Positions 34,080 to 46,141 of a stretch of DNA of 64,000 nt are shown one piece after another. The position numbers and the translations under genes were made by a program. This DNA comes from Albidovulum aestuarii (GTDB taxonomy: Bacteria; Pseudomonadota; Alphaproteobacteria; Rhodobacterales; Rhodobacteraceae). How positions within the stretch are numbered: the stretch's first letter is position 1; each line of letters opens with the position of its first letter. The notes below the pieces were generated by a model that saw nothing but the letters and a program-made list of their open reading frames with translations, did no database searches and was not told where the DNA came from. The stretch is taken from NCBI RefSeq assembly GCF_029961185.1, contig NZ_JASBQQ010000010.1, positions 62,001 through 126,000 on the forward strand, given 5' to 3'.

Positions 34080-34916
34080 GTGAAGCCGCGAAAGCTCTTC
34101 GCGCCGATCACGGCCTACAGTCATCCGCGCGTTGTCCGCCATGTCATCACCGATCCGCGCTGGACGTTGCCGGATCTGACCATGGCGATCTTTGCCGATC
34201 TGCATGTCTGCGATCCGTGGACATCGCTTGCCGCACTTCGGCGTATGGTCAGTCAGGTAAATGGACTCGGAGCAGACCTTATCCTTCTGCCGGGCGATTT
34301 CATCGTCGACAGGAAGCTGCCCGCGCGCTTTGTCGAGGCGGAACAGATTGTTGCAGAGCTTGCGTCGCTTTCCGCCCCGCTCGGGGTCTTCGCGGTTCTG
34401 GGAAACCATGACTGGTGGGATTGCAGGCTGGCGCGGCAAAGCCGTTTTGCCCGCAACTCGGTGGCCCAGGCGCTTGAGACGAGCCCGATCAGCCATCTGG
34501 CCAACCGGTCTTGCGAAATCGCCCATGGCAGCGGCAGCTTCTGGCTGGCTGGGATGGACAGCCAGGGCGCCCGTAAACACCTGCACCTGCCGGGGTTTCA
34601 TGATCCCGAGGCCGCATTTGCCGATGTACCCGAGGGTGCGGCCGCAATCCTGATGGCGCATGAACCTGACTATTTCGCCGAAGGTGATGCTCGCGCATTT
34701 CTTCAGATCTCCGGCCACACTCATGGCGGGCAGGCAAACCTCTTCGGCTGGCGGCCAATGACACCGTCGCGCTATGGCGGGCGTTATGCCTATGGTCATA
34801 TCCAGGAGGGCGATCGGCATCTGATCGTGTCGGGCGGGATCGGGTATTCCGGTCTTCCCTTGCGGATTTTACAGCCGCCCGAAATCACACTAGTCATGCT
34901 GCGCCGCGGCATCTAA
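34080..34916 (+). CDS. Metallophosphoesterase, YkuE/LpxG-like
   Basis: A 278-residue calcineurin-like phosphoesterase with FADLHVCDPW (DxH), LLPGDFIVD (GD), VLGNHDWWD (GNHD), MAHEPDYF and ISGHTHGGQANLFGW (GHTHxGQ). This set resembles the YkuE branch, some members of which hydrolyse UDP-2,3-diacylglucosamine in lipid A synthesis. No signal peptide or membrane anchor is seen in this start choice. The best start is GTG at 34080 (MKPRKLFAP); the frame stays open upstream within the preceding gene. It is not similar in sequence to its neighbour at 33290 beyond the metal motifs. Confidence 0.85.
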   Translation: MKPRKLFAPITAYSHPRVVRHVITDPRWTLPDLTMAIFADLHVCDPWTSLAALRRMVSQVNGLGADLILLPGDFIVDRKLPARFVEAEQIVAELASLSAPLGVFAVLGNHDWWDCRLARQSRFARNSVAQALETSPISHLANRSCEIAHGSGSFWLAGMDSQGARKHLHLPGFHDPEAAFADVPEGAAAILMAHEPDYFAEGDARAFLQISGHTHGGQANLFGWRPMTPSRYGGRYAYGHIQEGDRHLIVSGGIGYSGLPLRILQPPEITLVMLRRGI

Positions 34917-34945
34917 CATCCACCCAACATCCATGGAGGGCTGAC

Positions 34946-36124
34946 ATGAACGACGACATCGTGATTCTTTCCGGCGCACGCACGGCGATCGGGACCTTTG
35001 GAGGAAGTCTGGCGGGCATGGCCCCCATCGACATCGCCACCGTGGCTGCCAAGGCGGCCCTGGAGCGCGCCGGGGTCGAGGGTGAAAAGATCAGCCATGT
35101 CGCCTTTGGTCATGTCATCAATACCGAACCGCGCGACATGTATCTGAGCCGCGTTGCTGCGATGCAGGCCGGTGTGCCGAACGGCACGCCCGCGATGAAC
35201 GTGAACCGGCTCTGCGGGTCGGGCGTGCAGGCCATCGTCTCTTGCGTGCAATCGCTGGCCCTGGGTGACGCCGATTTCGCCCTTGCCGGCGGGGCAGAGA
35301 ACATGAGCCGCTCTCCTTACGCGTTGCAGGCCGCCCGCTGGGGCCAGAAGATGGGCGACACCAAGGCGCTGGACATGATGACCGGGGCGCTGACCTGCCC
35401 GTTCGGAACCGGCCATATGGGCGTGACGGCGGAGAACGTCGCGGCGGAGCACGACATCAGCCGGGAGGCACAAGACGCCTTCGCAATGGAAAGCCAGGAG
35501 CGGGCCGCGAAGGCGATCGCTGAAGGCCGGTTCAAGGATCAGATCGCGCCGGTGGAGATCGCCTCGCGCAAGGGCACCGTGGTTTTCGACACCGACGAGC
35601 ATCCGAAGGCCACGAGCCTCGAAGCGCTTGGCGGGTTGAAAACCGTGTTCAAGAAGGACGGCACGGTGACGGCAGGCAATGCGAGCGGCATCAATGATGG
35701 CGCGGGCGCGGTTGTGCTCGCCCGTGCCGATGCGGCGGCAAAGGCGGGTTTGAAACCCCGCGCCCGGGTTCTGGGTTATGCCCATGCCGGGGTGCGGCCG
35801 GAAGTTATGGGGATCGGCCCGGTTCCGGCAGTCGAGGCCCTTCTAAAGCGCACCGGCCTGTCGGTCGGTGATTTCGACGTGATCGAATCGAACGAAGCCT
35901 TCGCGGCGCAGGCTCTGGCGGTTACGAAGGGGCTCGGCTTCGATCCGGCCAAGGTGAACCCCAATGGCGGCGCGGTGGCGCTTGGCCATCCGATCGGTGC
36001 GACAGGCGCGATTATCACCATCAAGGCGATGTACGAACTGGAGCGCATCGGCGGCAAGAAGGCGCTGATCACCATGTGTATCGGGGGCGGTCAGGGCATC
36101 GCGCTGGCCATCGAGCGGGTCTGA
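34946..36124 (+). CDS. Acetyl-CoA acetyltransferase / beta-ketothiolase (BktB-like)
   Basis: A 392-residue thiolase with the acyl-accepting Cys in NRLCGSGVQAIVS, catalytic His in NGGAVALGHPIGATGA and the second Cys in TMCIGGGQGIALAIERV. Details such as VINTEPRDMYLSRVAAMQAG and DPFG-like region GHMGVTAENVA follow the BktB type, which accepts C4-C5 beta-ketoacyl-CoAs and supplies polyhydroxyalkanoate precursors. No phaB or phaC is in the window, so degradative or biosynthetic use is undecided. GGAGGG ribosome binding site. Confidence 0.93.
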   Translation: MNDDIVILSGARTAIGTFGGSLAGMAPIDIATVAAKAALERAGVEGEKISHVAFGHVINTEPRDMYLSRVAAMQAGVPNGTPAMNVNRLCGSGVQAIVSCVQSLALGDADFALAGGAENMSRSPYALQAARWGQKMGDTKALDMMTGALTCPFGTGHMGVTAENVAAEHDISREAQDAFAMESQERAAKAIAEGRFKDQIAPVEIASRKGTVVFDTDEHPKATSLEALGGLKTVFKKDGTVTAGNASGINDGAGAVVLARADAAAKAGLKPRARVLGYAHAGVRPEVMGIGPVPAVEALLKRTGLSVGDFDVIESNEAFAAQALAVTKGLGFDPAKVNPNGGAVALGHPIGATGAIITIKAMYELERIGGKKALITMCIGGGQGIALAIERV

Positions 36125-36127
36125 CGG

Positions 36128-36220
36128 GCGCCGTCTCTGGGGGCATCGAGCCCCCACTCGCCGGGGCCGCGCGGTTCGCGAGGCCTGCCTCCGGTGGGGA
36201 GTTTTCGCACTGAAAAAAGA
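36128..36220. repeat. Intergenic repeat, copy B (terminator-like hairpin)
   Basis: A second copy of the element at 25534-25622, between the convergent thiolase and pbpC genes. The hairpin is TGGGGGC-atcga-GCCCCCA (36138-36156): the outer G-C pair of copy A is replaced by T-A, a compensatory change that keeps the stem. The loop atcga and the flanking GCGCCGTCTC and GCCTCCGG segments are conserved. Confidence 0.75.
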
Positions 36221-38254
36221 TCAGGGACGAAGCGTCACCGTGGAGGTGGCGCTTTTTCCGTTCGCGTCGATGACCGAGAGGCTGAGGTAGCCCTGTCCGG
36301 GATCGCGCAGCGCGGTTTCGCGGGCGCGGTCGGCGAGGATCAGCGGTGCGCCATTGGCGAGCCAGGTGAAGGGCGGCGTGCCGCCCCGGACCTTGAGCGC
36401 GAGCGCCGGACCGGCTTCCACTTCGGCGCCGTCGGGCGGGAAGGCGATTTCGGGGGCGTCGGCGGCGGTTGCGAACGCGGCCCCCCGCGGGCGGAACTGT
36501 TGCAGCGGTTGCGGCAGCCGGGCGGTGGGCAGGATCAGTGTCGCGGGCGGCGGCGCGGGCAGCGGATCGGTCGCGGGCTTCAACCTTGCGAAGGCGTCGA
36601 AGAGGATCGGAGCCGCCAGGTCGCCGCCGAAGGCGCCGGGGACCGAGGCACCATCGGCCCGACCCATCCAGACGCCCGCCACATGCGCCCCGTCGAAACC
36701 CAGAGCCCAGGCGTCGCGGTGGCCATAGCTTGTGCCGGTCTTGTAGGCGATCCGGTGGGCGGGCGCGCCCGCGGGCGGGGGGAGCCCGGCGAGAATATCG
36801 GAGGTGAGCCAGGCTGCTTCGGGCCCAAAGAGGCGCTGGCCTGTCGCTTCGGGCGCATCAGAAATTGTACGAAGCCGGATCGGCTCGCCGAGCCGAGCAA
36901 GCGCGGCATAGGCCTGAACGAGGTCTTCGAGAGTAATCCCCACGCCGCCGAGCGCGACGGCAAGGCCGGGCTGCCCGCCGGGCAGGTCCGGATGCCCGCC
37001 TGACTGGCACAAGGCGCTAAGAAGCCGGGTCGGACCGATCGCCTCGGTCAGGCTAACCACGGGGATGTTCAGTGACAATTGCAGCGCCTCGCGCGCGGTG
37101 ATCGTGCCCCGGAACTGCCGGTCGAAATTCTGCGGGGCATAGGTGCCGAAGGCGATGGGTCGGTCCTCGATCAGGGTTTCGGGATGGGCGAGGCCTTCGT
37201 CGAAGGCCAGCGCATAGACAAAGGGTTTCAGGGTTGAGCCGGGGGACCGCACCGCACGGGTCATGTCGATGAAGCCCGCCCGTTTGTCGTTCGTCCAGTC
37301 CGGCGAGCCGACGGAGGCGAGGATCTCGCCCGTGCGATGATCGGCGACGAGAAGCGCGAGCGAAGCACGCGCGAACGAGGAGCGGGCGCTGCGGGCGGCC
37401 AGCGCCTCAAGGCTTTGTTGCAAGCGGGCGTCGATCGTGGTTTCGATGCGGTGGGTTTTTGGCATCTCACGCCTGAGGCGTTCGGCGAGATGTGGCGCAA
37501 GTGCAGGGAATGTCAGGCGGATGTCTGGCACGGGTTCGGTCAAAGCGGCGGCCCGGCGGTCTGGTCCAATCGCACCGTCGGCGACCATCCGGTCGAGGAC
37601 ACGGGTGCGGGCCTCGGAAGCCGCGTTCCGGTAGCGGTCGGGGCGGCGTGTTTCGGGCGATTGAGGCAGGGCTACCAGCAGAGCTGCCTCGGCGGGGGTC
37701 AGGCGGCGCGGTTCCTTGCCGAAATATGAGAGTGTGGCCGCGCGGATGCCTTCGAGGTTACCGCCATAGGGTGCGAGGCGAAGATAGAGGCCAAGGATGT
37801 CCTCCTTGGTCAGCCGCCGTTCCAGTGCCAGCGCAACACGGATCTGGCGCAGCTTGCCCTCCAGCCTGCCGGTGCCGCTTTCCTCCAGCAGCCGCGCCAC
37901 CTGCATGGTCAGGGTCGAGCCGCCCGAAACCACGCGGCCATTCCACGCGGCCTGCAGGCCCGCCCGCAGCATCGCAATGGGATCGACACCGGGATGGTCG
38001 TAGAACCTTTTGTCCTCATAGGCGATCAGCATGGCAACAAAACCCGGATCGACCGGGCCGGGATCGAGCCGCCAGCGGCCGTCGGCCACGGTAAAGGCGC
38101 GCAGAAGCGTGCCGTCGCGGGCGACAACCTCGGTCCCGGTCTCGACGGTCAGGAGTGGCAGGTCGGTACGGTCGATCCATTGATCAACCGCGTCCCGTGC
38201 CAGCCCGGTCGTAAAAAGAAGACCGGCCAGCAGGAAGGCCGCGTGGCGTTTCAC
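36221..38254 (-). CDS. pbpC: Penicillin-binding protein 1C
   Basis: A 677-residue bifunctional peptidoglycan synthase. A signal anchor at the N-terminus is followed by the glycosyltransferase domain (catalytic Glu80 in YEDKRFYDHPGVD, then SGGSTLTMQVARL), the transpeptidase with STLK (Ser340-Lys343) and KTGTSYGHRDAW, and the PBP1C-type C-terminal domain. The start is GTG at 38254 overlapping the yfhM stop (GTGA), the conserved yfhM-pbpC arrangement in which the macroglobulin guards the periplasm and PBP1C repairs the wall. It ends against repeat copy B. Confidence 0.95.
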   Translation of the reverse strand: MKRHAAFLLAGLLFTTGLARDAVDQWIDRTDLPLLTVETGTEVVARDGTLLRAFTVADGRWRLDPGPVDPGFVAMLIAYEDKRFYDHPGVDPIAMLRAGLQAAWNGRVVSGGSTLTMQVARLLEESGTGRLEGKLRQIRVALALERRLTKEDILGLYLRLAPYGGNLEGIRAATLSYFGKEPRRLTPAEAALLVALPQSPETRRPDRYRNAASEARTRVLDRMVADGAIGPDRRAAALTEPVPDIRLTFPALAPHLAERLRREMPKTHRIETTIDARLQQSLEALAARSARSSFARASLALLVADHRTGEILASVGSPDWTNDKRAGFIDMTRAVRSPGSTLKPFVYALAFDEGLAHPETLIEDRPIAFGTYAPQNFDRQFRGTITAREALQLSLNIPVVSLTEAIGPTRLLSALCQSGGHPDLPGGQPGLAVALGGVGITLEDLVQAYAALARLGEPIRLRTISDAPEATGQRLFGPEAAWLTSDILAGLPPPAGAPAHRIAYKTGTSYGHRDAWALGFDGAHVAGVWMGRADGASVPGAFGGDLAAPILFDAFARLKPATDPLPAPPPATLILPTARLPQPLQQFRPRGAAFATAADAPEIAFPPDGAEVEAGPALALKVRGGTPPFTWLANGAPLILADRARETALRDPGQGYLSLSVIDANGKSATSTVTLRP

Positions 38255-41200
38255 TCCGTCACCGCAACCTGCCCGACCGCCGTCCGTGCCCGGTAATCGG
38301 GTCGGTACATATCCTCGACGCTCGCCGCCGGGTGGCGGAACGTGCCGGGAGTGATGGCGCGCAGGATATAGGCCAGCCGGAAGGGCCGGTCCGATCCCCA
38401 GTCAACGGCGGCAAGGAACCGTTCCTGCCGGAACTCGGTCATCCGCGTATCCGCCGTCTCCAGCCAGTCGAGCGCCGCGATATCGCCCGCGCGCAGAAGC
38501 GAGGGGTTGTCGATCTCGAACCCGGCGGGCAATGGATCGTTGACCATCAGCCGCGCCTCGCTGCCGTCATGCGGCGTGACCTCGATCACCGCGACAAGGC
38601 GGGTGCCTTGTTTGAGCGTCGCGATGTCGGCCGGTTCGCCATCGAGCGTGTAGTAGCTGCGCGCGATTGCATAGCCCTTGCCGCCCGCCGGTTCGGGTTC
38701 TGTCGGCACACCGAAGGTGGTCAGCGTGACGGTTGCGTCGCGGGCCGTGGTGTTGGTGATCACCTGCGGGATCGCCGTATCGGCGTCCAGCACCCGGACC
38801 ATCGGACCGTCAACAGCAGCGCCATTGACGGTGAAGCCCTCTGCCCCCGCCCGGTCAATCAGCGCATTGGTGGCCAGAAGCGCCCAGCTCGCTTCCTGCG
38901 TGGACAGCCGTTGCCCCGCCATGACGGATGCAACGGTGTTGCCAAGCGTATCGGCATTCACGGCCTGCGATCCGGCCTCGGCCGCGAGCGTCAGCAGGGC
39001 GGTCGCGTCGCGAAGGTTGGTGCCATAGTCGGCCCGCCAGATCCGGTTTTCGTTGAAGCCGCGCCGGTTGAGCTGTTCGGCGGCCTGCGTGAACATTTGG
39101 TCGGCGCGCCGCTGATCGCCATAGGAGGCAAGTGCTGCCCCAAGCTGGGCCGAGGCGATCGGCGTATCGAAGGCCCCGGATTTGACATCGGCATAGTAGC
39201 GCAGATCGCCCATCGCCGCCGCCCCTTCGCGCGCCAGCACCATCAGCGCATAGGCATAGGCCCCGCCGCCCTCGTCGAAATCGGGGGCGTAGTTGAGTTG
39301 GTTGCGCAGGTTGTCGAGCGCATTGCGGAAGGCGGTGTCGGGCACAGCATAACCCTGCCCCTTCGCCCGGCTCAGGAAGTCGGTGACAAAGGCGTCAAGC
39401 CAGAGGTCACCGCTATCGGGATACCAGAGCCCGAACGAGCCGTTGGAGGACTGGTTGATCAGGATCTCCGCGATGCTCTCCTCCACCCGCTTGCGGATGT
39501 CGCTCGCCGGTGCGCTGCCCACGGCCGAGGCGACCTGTTCGAAGTATATGAGCGGCAGCGCCTTGGAGGTCAGTTGCTCGGTGCAGCCATAGGGATAGCG
39601 GTCGAGCGAGGCCAGAAGCCCCGGCGCATCGAAGCGGGCAATCGGTCCGGCGGCCAGAGTGGCGCGGCCGGAACCGGGCAGGAGGTCGGCGAAGACATTC
39701 TGATCCAGCGTGAAACTTTGACCGGCGGCCAGATCGAAACGGGTCTGGCGCGCGGTTTCGGGATCGTTGGCCTGAACCGGGATGGTCAGGTCCTTGACCA
39801 GTTGCTTGCCGTCGGGAGTCGTCAGCGCGACCCGGATCATGCCCAGACCCTCAGCCCCGCCTGCCGTGACCGGGACGGTGATCGCGGTCTTGCCCTTTTC
39901 GGCCAGATCGAGACCCGATGGCGCATTGCCAAGGCTCAGACCGGAGGCCGTCACATCAAGCCCCATGCGCCCGGCAGGACCGGCGGCATGGACGATTTCC
40001 AGCAGCATCCGCGCCTGATCGCCGGGTGCGAGGAAGCGGGGGACCGAGGCGGTGACGACCACCGGGTCGCGCACCAGCACATCACTTTCCGCCTGCCCGA
40101 CCGCCTTGTCGGACCAGACCACGGCCATCAGCCGGACGGTGCCGTTGAAGCTCGGCAGGTCGAATTCCGTGCGCGCGTAGCCATCGGCGCCGATGGTCAG
40201 GGGCCCCGCGAAATAGGCGACCAGTTCCTCGGTCGGGGGCGGCGATTGCATCTTCATGCCCGCCGCCGCATCGCCGCCGGAGCGGACAGCGCCCATGGCA
40301 CCGGTCTGACCGTCGATCAGCCGCCCGTAAAGATCGCGAATGCCAACGCCGAGTTTCTGCTGGCCGAAATAGTGACCCTCGGGGTCGGGGGATTGGAAAC
40401 CGGTCAGATTGAGGATGCCGAGATCGATTGCGGCGATGGTGGCGAAGACCTCCGCCCCTTCGGGCGCATCGACCTTCAGCGCGACGGGCAATGGCCCGCG
40501 CGGATCGGCTTCCGCCGCGACCTCGAAGGCGGCGGATAGCCTGCGTGCGCCGGGATCGACCGGCGCGTAGGAGAGGCCCAGCGCCCGCGTCGGCGCCCGG
40601 CCGGCATCATCGTTCAGGGGCCGGATCACCGAGGCGGTGACATAGGCCCCCGCGCCCCAATCATCGGTGACCGGCAGTTCGATCACGTTCTCACCCGCCG
40701 TCACCGGGACGGCCTTCATGTCGACCAGACGGTTCGACAGGACCGTGACCAGCGCCACGCCGTCGCTGCGCGGTTCGATCCTGAGCCGCGCCGTGTCACC
40801 CGGCCGATAGGCGTCTTTGTCGAGTGCGACGGTCAGCGTATCAGGCGTTTCCGCAGCATCGGCGGGGACGTACCAGCCTGCGTAGAATTCGACAGATGAG
40901 GCGGTATGGGCGCCCTCCGCCGCCTCCACCACCAGTTCGTAATTGCCCCAGTCGACCGGGGCGGAAATGCCCACCGGCCCTTCGGGCGTCAGTCGCGCCT
41001 CGCCGCTTGCCACGCGGGAGCGGGTTGTCGTCACCTCCCAGTCCCAGTTGCCGTAGAGCGAATACCACTGATAGTTCCGTTCGATCCGGTTGATCGTCCA
41101 GGTGACATTGCGGGTGGCCGGTTCTTCATCCGGCCCGACCGCGATCAGGTTGAAACCGGCCTCGGCCCCCTGCGGCACTGTGCCATCCTCAAACAAGGGT

Positions 41201-43689
41201 TTGATGCCGATGACCGGGTCATCAGGCAGGATGCGCCGGGCGATGCTGCGTTCGACCGGACGGCCGGACCCTTCCTTGACCCGCACGGCGATGCTGGCCT
41301 CCAAGGGCCGGTTCGCGGCCTCGCCCAGATCGGGGAAGCTGACCGAGAGGACTGCGCTTCCATCGGCATCGGTCTGTGGCGCGTCCTCCAAGGCGTCGCG
41401 ATGGGGCGAGAACGGCTCATCGTAGCGGTCAAAGATATAGCCGGGGAAGGCGTCGAGCGCGGTCAACGCCGTGATCCGCAGATCACCCTCGACATCCAGT
41501 TCCGCCCCCGGCGCGCCAAAGAGGTAGCGCGCCGCGACCGTCAGCGGCGGCTGGTCGGTCAGGCGCAGGGCACCTTCGGGCAGGGTCAGGTCAAAGTCGA
41601 TGCGTTCGGGCAGGAAATCCTCGACAAGGAAGCTCTGTGAGGCGAGCAGCTTGCCCTCTTCGACAAAGCCCTCGATGCGCCATGTCCCATGCGGTGCGCT
41701 TCCGGCAAGCGGCAGATTGCCGACGAAACCGCCCGCGCCTGCGTGGTCGAGAAGCGCGCGTGAATATTCGACCCCGTCGGGGCGGATCAGCCGCGCGGTC
41801 ATCGGCAGCCCGGCCAGCGCGTCGACCTTCTGGTCGCGGGCAAGGATGGTGGCGTTCACGGTTTCGCCCGCGCGGTAGGCGCCCCGGTCGGTCGAGAGGA
41901 AGACGTCGATAGGCGGGGCCGCCTCACGCCCCGCGACGCCGCGGTCTGAAAGGTCAAACTCGGCCTCGGTCAGAGGCAGAAAGGCCATATCCTCGCCCTT
42001 CTCGACCATCACCAAGGCCGGCGCGGCCCCGCCCGTTCCCGCGGTCAGCCCGGCATCGAACCGGGCATACCCCCCGGCATCCGTGGTCACCGTCCCGATT
42101 ACCGCATTGGCGCGCGACAGCAGCGTGGCGGTCACGCCCTCGTTGGCGGAAGTGTCTGACAGGGCGCGGACAAAGACATGCAGCCCGTCCACGCCTTCCA
42201 TCGCCGTCAGCCCAAGGTCGGAGATCACGAACCACTGCGTCGCGGCGGGATTGTCATAGGGGTCCTTGCCCGGAATGGCGGCCTGAAGCGCATAGATGCC
42301 GGGGCCGAGGTCGGACATGATCCCGTCAAGCGGCAGCAGCGTGGTCATGTCGCGGTTGACCTCTGACGTGACCTCGCCAGTCCCCTGCCACACTTCTTCG
42401 GCCACCTCGGATTTCAGGTTCTCGGCCGACCAATAGTCGAGCGGGCGGCCGAACATGCCGCCCTGAATCGCGCGGATCAGGTTGCGGTCGGAAAGGCGCA
42501 GAAGCGTGAGGTCGAGCGTATCGGCATTCACCGTCTCGACCGGGATGCCCTTCGCCCCCACGCGCGGCAGGACATAGGCGCGGCCGGGGAAGCGGACCGC
42601 AGGCGAGCGGTCGCGGATGTATTGGGTGATCTGGATATCCCTGGCCAGAACCTCACCCGAACCGGCGGGCAGCCCTTCGCGGAAAGTCAGCGTTGCCCTT
42701 GTGCCATGGGTAAAGCCGACGACACAGATCTGGCGTCCCGATACCTCCACTGACAGGCCCGCTTCGGGCAGTTTCACAAAGGGGGCGTAGTCGGTGCCGG
42801 ACCGGACGAGGTCTTCGTTGAAGAAGGCACATATCCGTGGGCTGGCGCCGTCCGCCTCGACCTGCGTTTCGGAAATGCGGAACCCGTATTTGCCGATGGC
42901 GTCGTCTAGCATCGCCGCCGTGTCATCACGTGGCTGGACACTTTGCGCCAGTCGCAGGGCCGGAATCATGTCGCGACCCCGTTTCATCTTCTCCATCGCG
43001 CGGGCCAGGGTCACCAAGGCCGTGACCCTCAGGCCCGTATTGTCGGTCCGAAGATAGGCATTGATCGCGGCAGAGGCCGATTTGCGCGGGTTCTGCCGGA
43101 CCTTGTCATTCGCATAGTCGCGCAGGTCCAGTTGCAGGTCGGCATAATCCGCCCATTGATCTGCGGCATCGGTGATGTTCAGCGCGGCGCCCAGCCGGTT
43201 TGCCGCGGCTTTCGTATTGCCGTTCCGGCGGGCGGTATCGGCTGCGGCGAGCAAATCTGCGGCAGTCGCACCACCTGACACATGTTCGGCGGCAAGATCG
43301 CGCGCCTGATCGTAGGCCGCCTGAAGGTCGTCCGGTGACAGAAAGCCAAGCTCCGCCGCCCGGACCTGAGCGCGCTCTGCGGCTCCGGGCGCGGCTTCCA
43401 GAATGTGGCCCGAGATCGCGCCGTCATAAGGCACCGGTTCCCCGGCACCGGATTTCGCGAAGCAGGAAGAGGCGCGGCGGTTATAGGTGAATGCCGTGCA
43501 GGCGTTGTCGGAAAGGCAAGCCGCGTGGCACGCATCAAAGCCAATGTCATAAAGCGCGCGCAGATCACCGCCCGGAAAATCCATATTCTCGACCAGAACC
43601 GCGCGGCGATCGGGGATCAGATCCTGCGCCGGCGCTTCACCAGCCACCAGAAGACTAGCCGCGAGGGCCGCTGTCACAAGGGCGCGCAT
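38251..43689 (-). CDS. yfhM: Bacterial alpha-2-macroglobulin with N-terminal PAN/apple domain
   Basis: An 1812-residue secreted or lipoprotein-like protease inhibitor. Signal peptide MRALVTAALAASLLVAGEAPA, then a Cys-rich PAN/apple-like domain (about 25-85, with CHAACLSDNACTAFTYN), a long helical spacer, and the MG-domain scaffold. The thioester site is YGCTEQLTSKALPL, where CTEQ replaces the common C-x-EQ variants, followed by the alpha-helical TED domain and receptor-binding-like end. There is no lipobox Cys directly after the signal peptide. The ATG at 43689 has GGAG at good spacing; an upstream ATG at 43701 is possible. Operon with pbpC. Confidence 0.94.
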   Translation of the reverse strand: MRALVTAALAASLLVAGEAPAQDLIPDRRAVLVENMDFPGGDLRALYDIGFDACHAACLSDNACTAFTYNRRASSCFAKSGAGEPVPYDGAISGHILEAAPGAAERAQVRAAELGFLSPDDLQAAYDQARDLAAEHVSGGATAADLLAAADTARRNGNTKAAANRLGAALNITDAADQWADYADLQLDLRDYANDKVRQNPRKSASAAINAYLRTDNTGLRVTALVTLARAMEKMKRGRDMIPALRLAQSVQPRDDTAAMLDDAIGKYGFRISETQVEADGASPRICAFFNEDLVRSGTDYAPFVKLPEAGLSVEVSGRQICVVGFTHGTRATLTFREGLPAGSGEVLARDIQITQYIRDRSPAVRFPGRAYVLPRVGAKGIPVETVNADTLDLTLLRLSDRNLIRAIQGGMFGRPLDYWSAENLKSEVAEEVWQGTGEVTSEVNRDMTTLLPLDGIMSDLGPGIYALQAAIPGKDPYDNPAATQWFVISDLGLTAMEGVDGLHVFVRALSDTSANEGVTATLLSRANAVIGTVTTDAGGYARFDAGLTAGTGGAAPALVMVEKGEDMAFLPLTEAEFDLSDRGVAGREAAPPIDVFLSTDRGAYRAGETVNATILARDQKVDALAGLPMTARLIRPDGVEYSRALLDHAGAGGFVGNLPLAGSAPHGTWRIEGFVEEGKLLASQSFLVEDFLPERIDFDLTLPEGALRLTDQPPLTVAARYLFGAPGAELDVEGDLRITALTALDAFPGYIFDRYDEPFSPHRDALEDAPQTDADGSAVLSVSFPDLGEAANRPLEASIAVRVKEGSGRPVERSIARRILPDDPVIGIKPLFEDGTVPQGAEAGFNLIAVGPDEEPATRNVTWTINRIERNYQWYSLYGNWDWEVTTTRSRVASGEARLTPEGPVGISAPVDWGNYELVVEAAEGAHTASSVEFYAGWYVPADAAETPDTLTVALDKDAYRPGDTARLRIEPRSDGVALVTVLSNRLVDMKAVPVTAGENVIELPVTDDWGAGAYVTASVIRPLNDDAGRAPTRALGLSYAPVDPGARRLSAAFEVAAEADPRGPLPVALKVDAPEGAEVFATIAAIDLGILNLTGFQSPDPEGHYFGQQKLGVGIRDLYGRLIDGQTGAMGAVRSGGDAAAGMKMQSPPPTEELVAYFAGPLTIGADGYARTEFDLPSFNGTVRLMAVVWSDKAVGQAESDVLVRDPVVVTASVPRFLAPGDQARMLLEIVHAAGPAGRMGLDVTASGLSLGNAPSGLDLAEKGKTAITVPVTAGGAEGLGMIRVALTTPDGKQLVKDLTIPVQANDPETARQTRFDLAAGQSFTLDQNVFADLLPGSGRATLAAGPIARFDAPGLLASLDRYPYGCTEQLTSKALPLIYFEQVASAVGSAPASDIRKRVEESIAEILINQSSNGSFGLWYPDSGDLWLDAFVTDFLSRAKGQGYAVPDTAFRNALDNLRNQLNYAPDFDEGGGAYAYALMVLAREGAAAMGDLRYYADVKSGAFDTPIASAQLGAALASYGDQRRADQMFTQAAEQLNRRGFNENRIWRADYGTNLRDATALLTLAAEAGSQAVNADTLGNTVASVMAGQRLSTQEASWALLATNALIDRAGAEGFTVNGAAVDGPMVRVLDADTAIPQVITNTTARDATVTLTTFGVPTEPEPAGGKGYAIARSYYTLDGEPADIATLKQGTRLVAVIEVTPHDGSEARLMVNDPLPAGFEIDNPSLLRAGDIAALDWLETADTRMTEFRQERFLAAVDWGSDRPFRLAYILRAITPGTFRHPAASVEDMYRPDYRARTAVGQVAVTE

Positions 43690-43853
43690 CGAAATCTCCA
43701 TTTCCGGTCAATGCTCTGATGCTGGCAGGCGGGGGCAGGATTCGCAAGTCAGGCGCTTCGGAAAGTCACGGCATTTAAGCGTTCCTTCACCCCCTTCCGC
43801 GATTGTCGAAAACGCGTGGGCATCATCCAGCGCGGACGGGCCGGAGACAGGAT

Positions 43854-46097
<2,244 letters not shown>

Positions 46098-46141
46098 CCC
46101 TGACGTGAGGTGGGAACAAACCCGACTGCCTTCCCGCCCTT

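Noticed and set aside
38332-40539. A 735-codon open frame on the plus strand within yfhM
   Set aside because: Antisense shadow of the macroglobulin gene; composition is typical of high-GC antisense frames and no ribosome binding site or family is visible.
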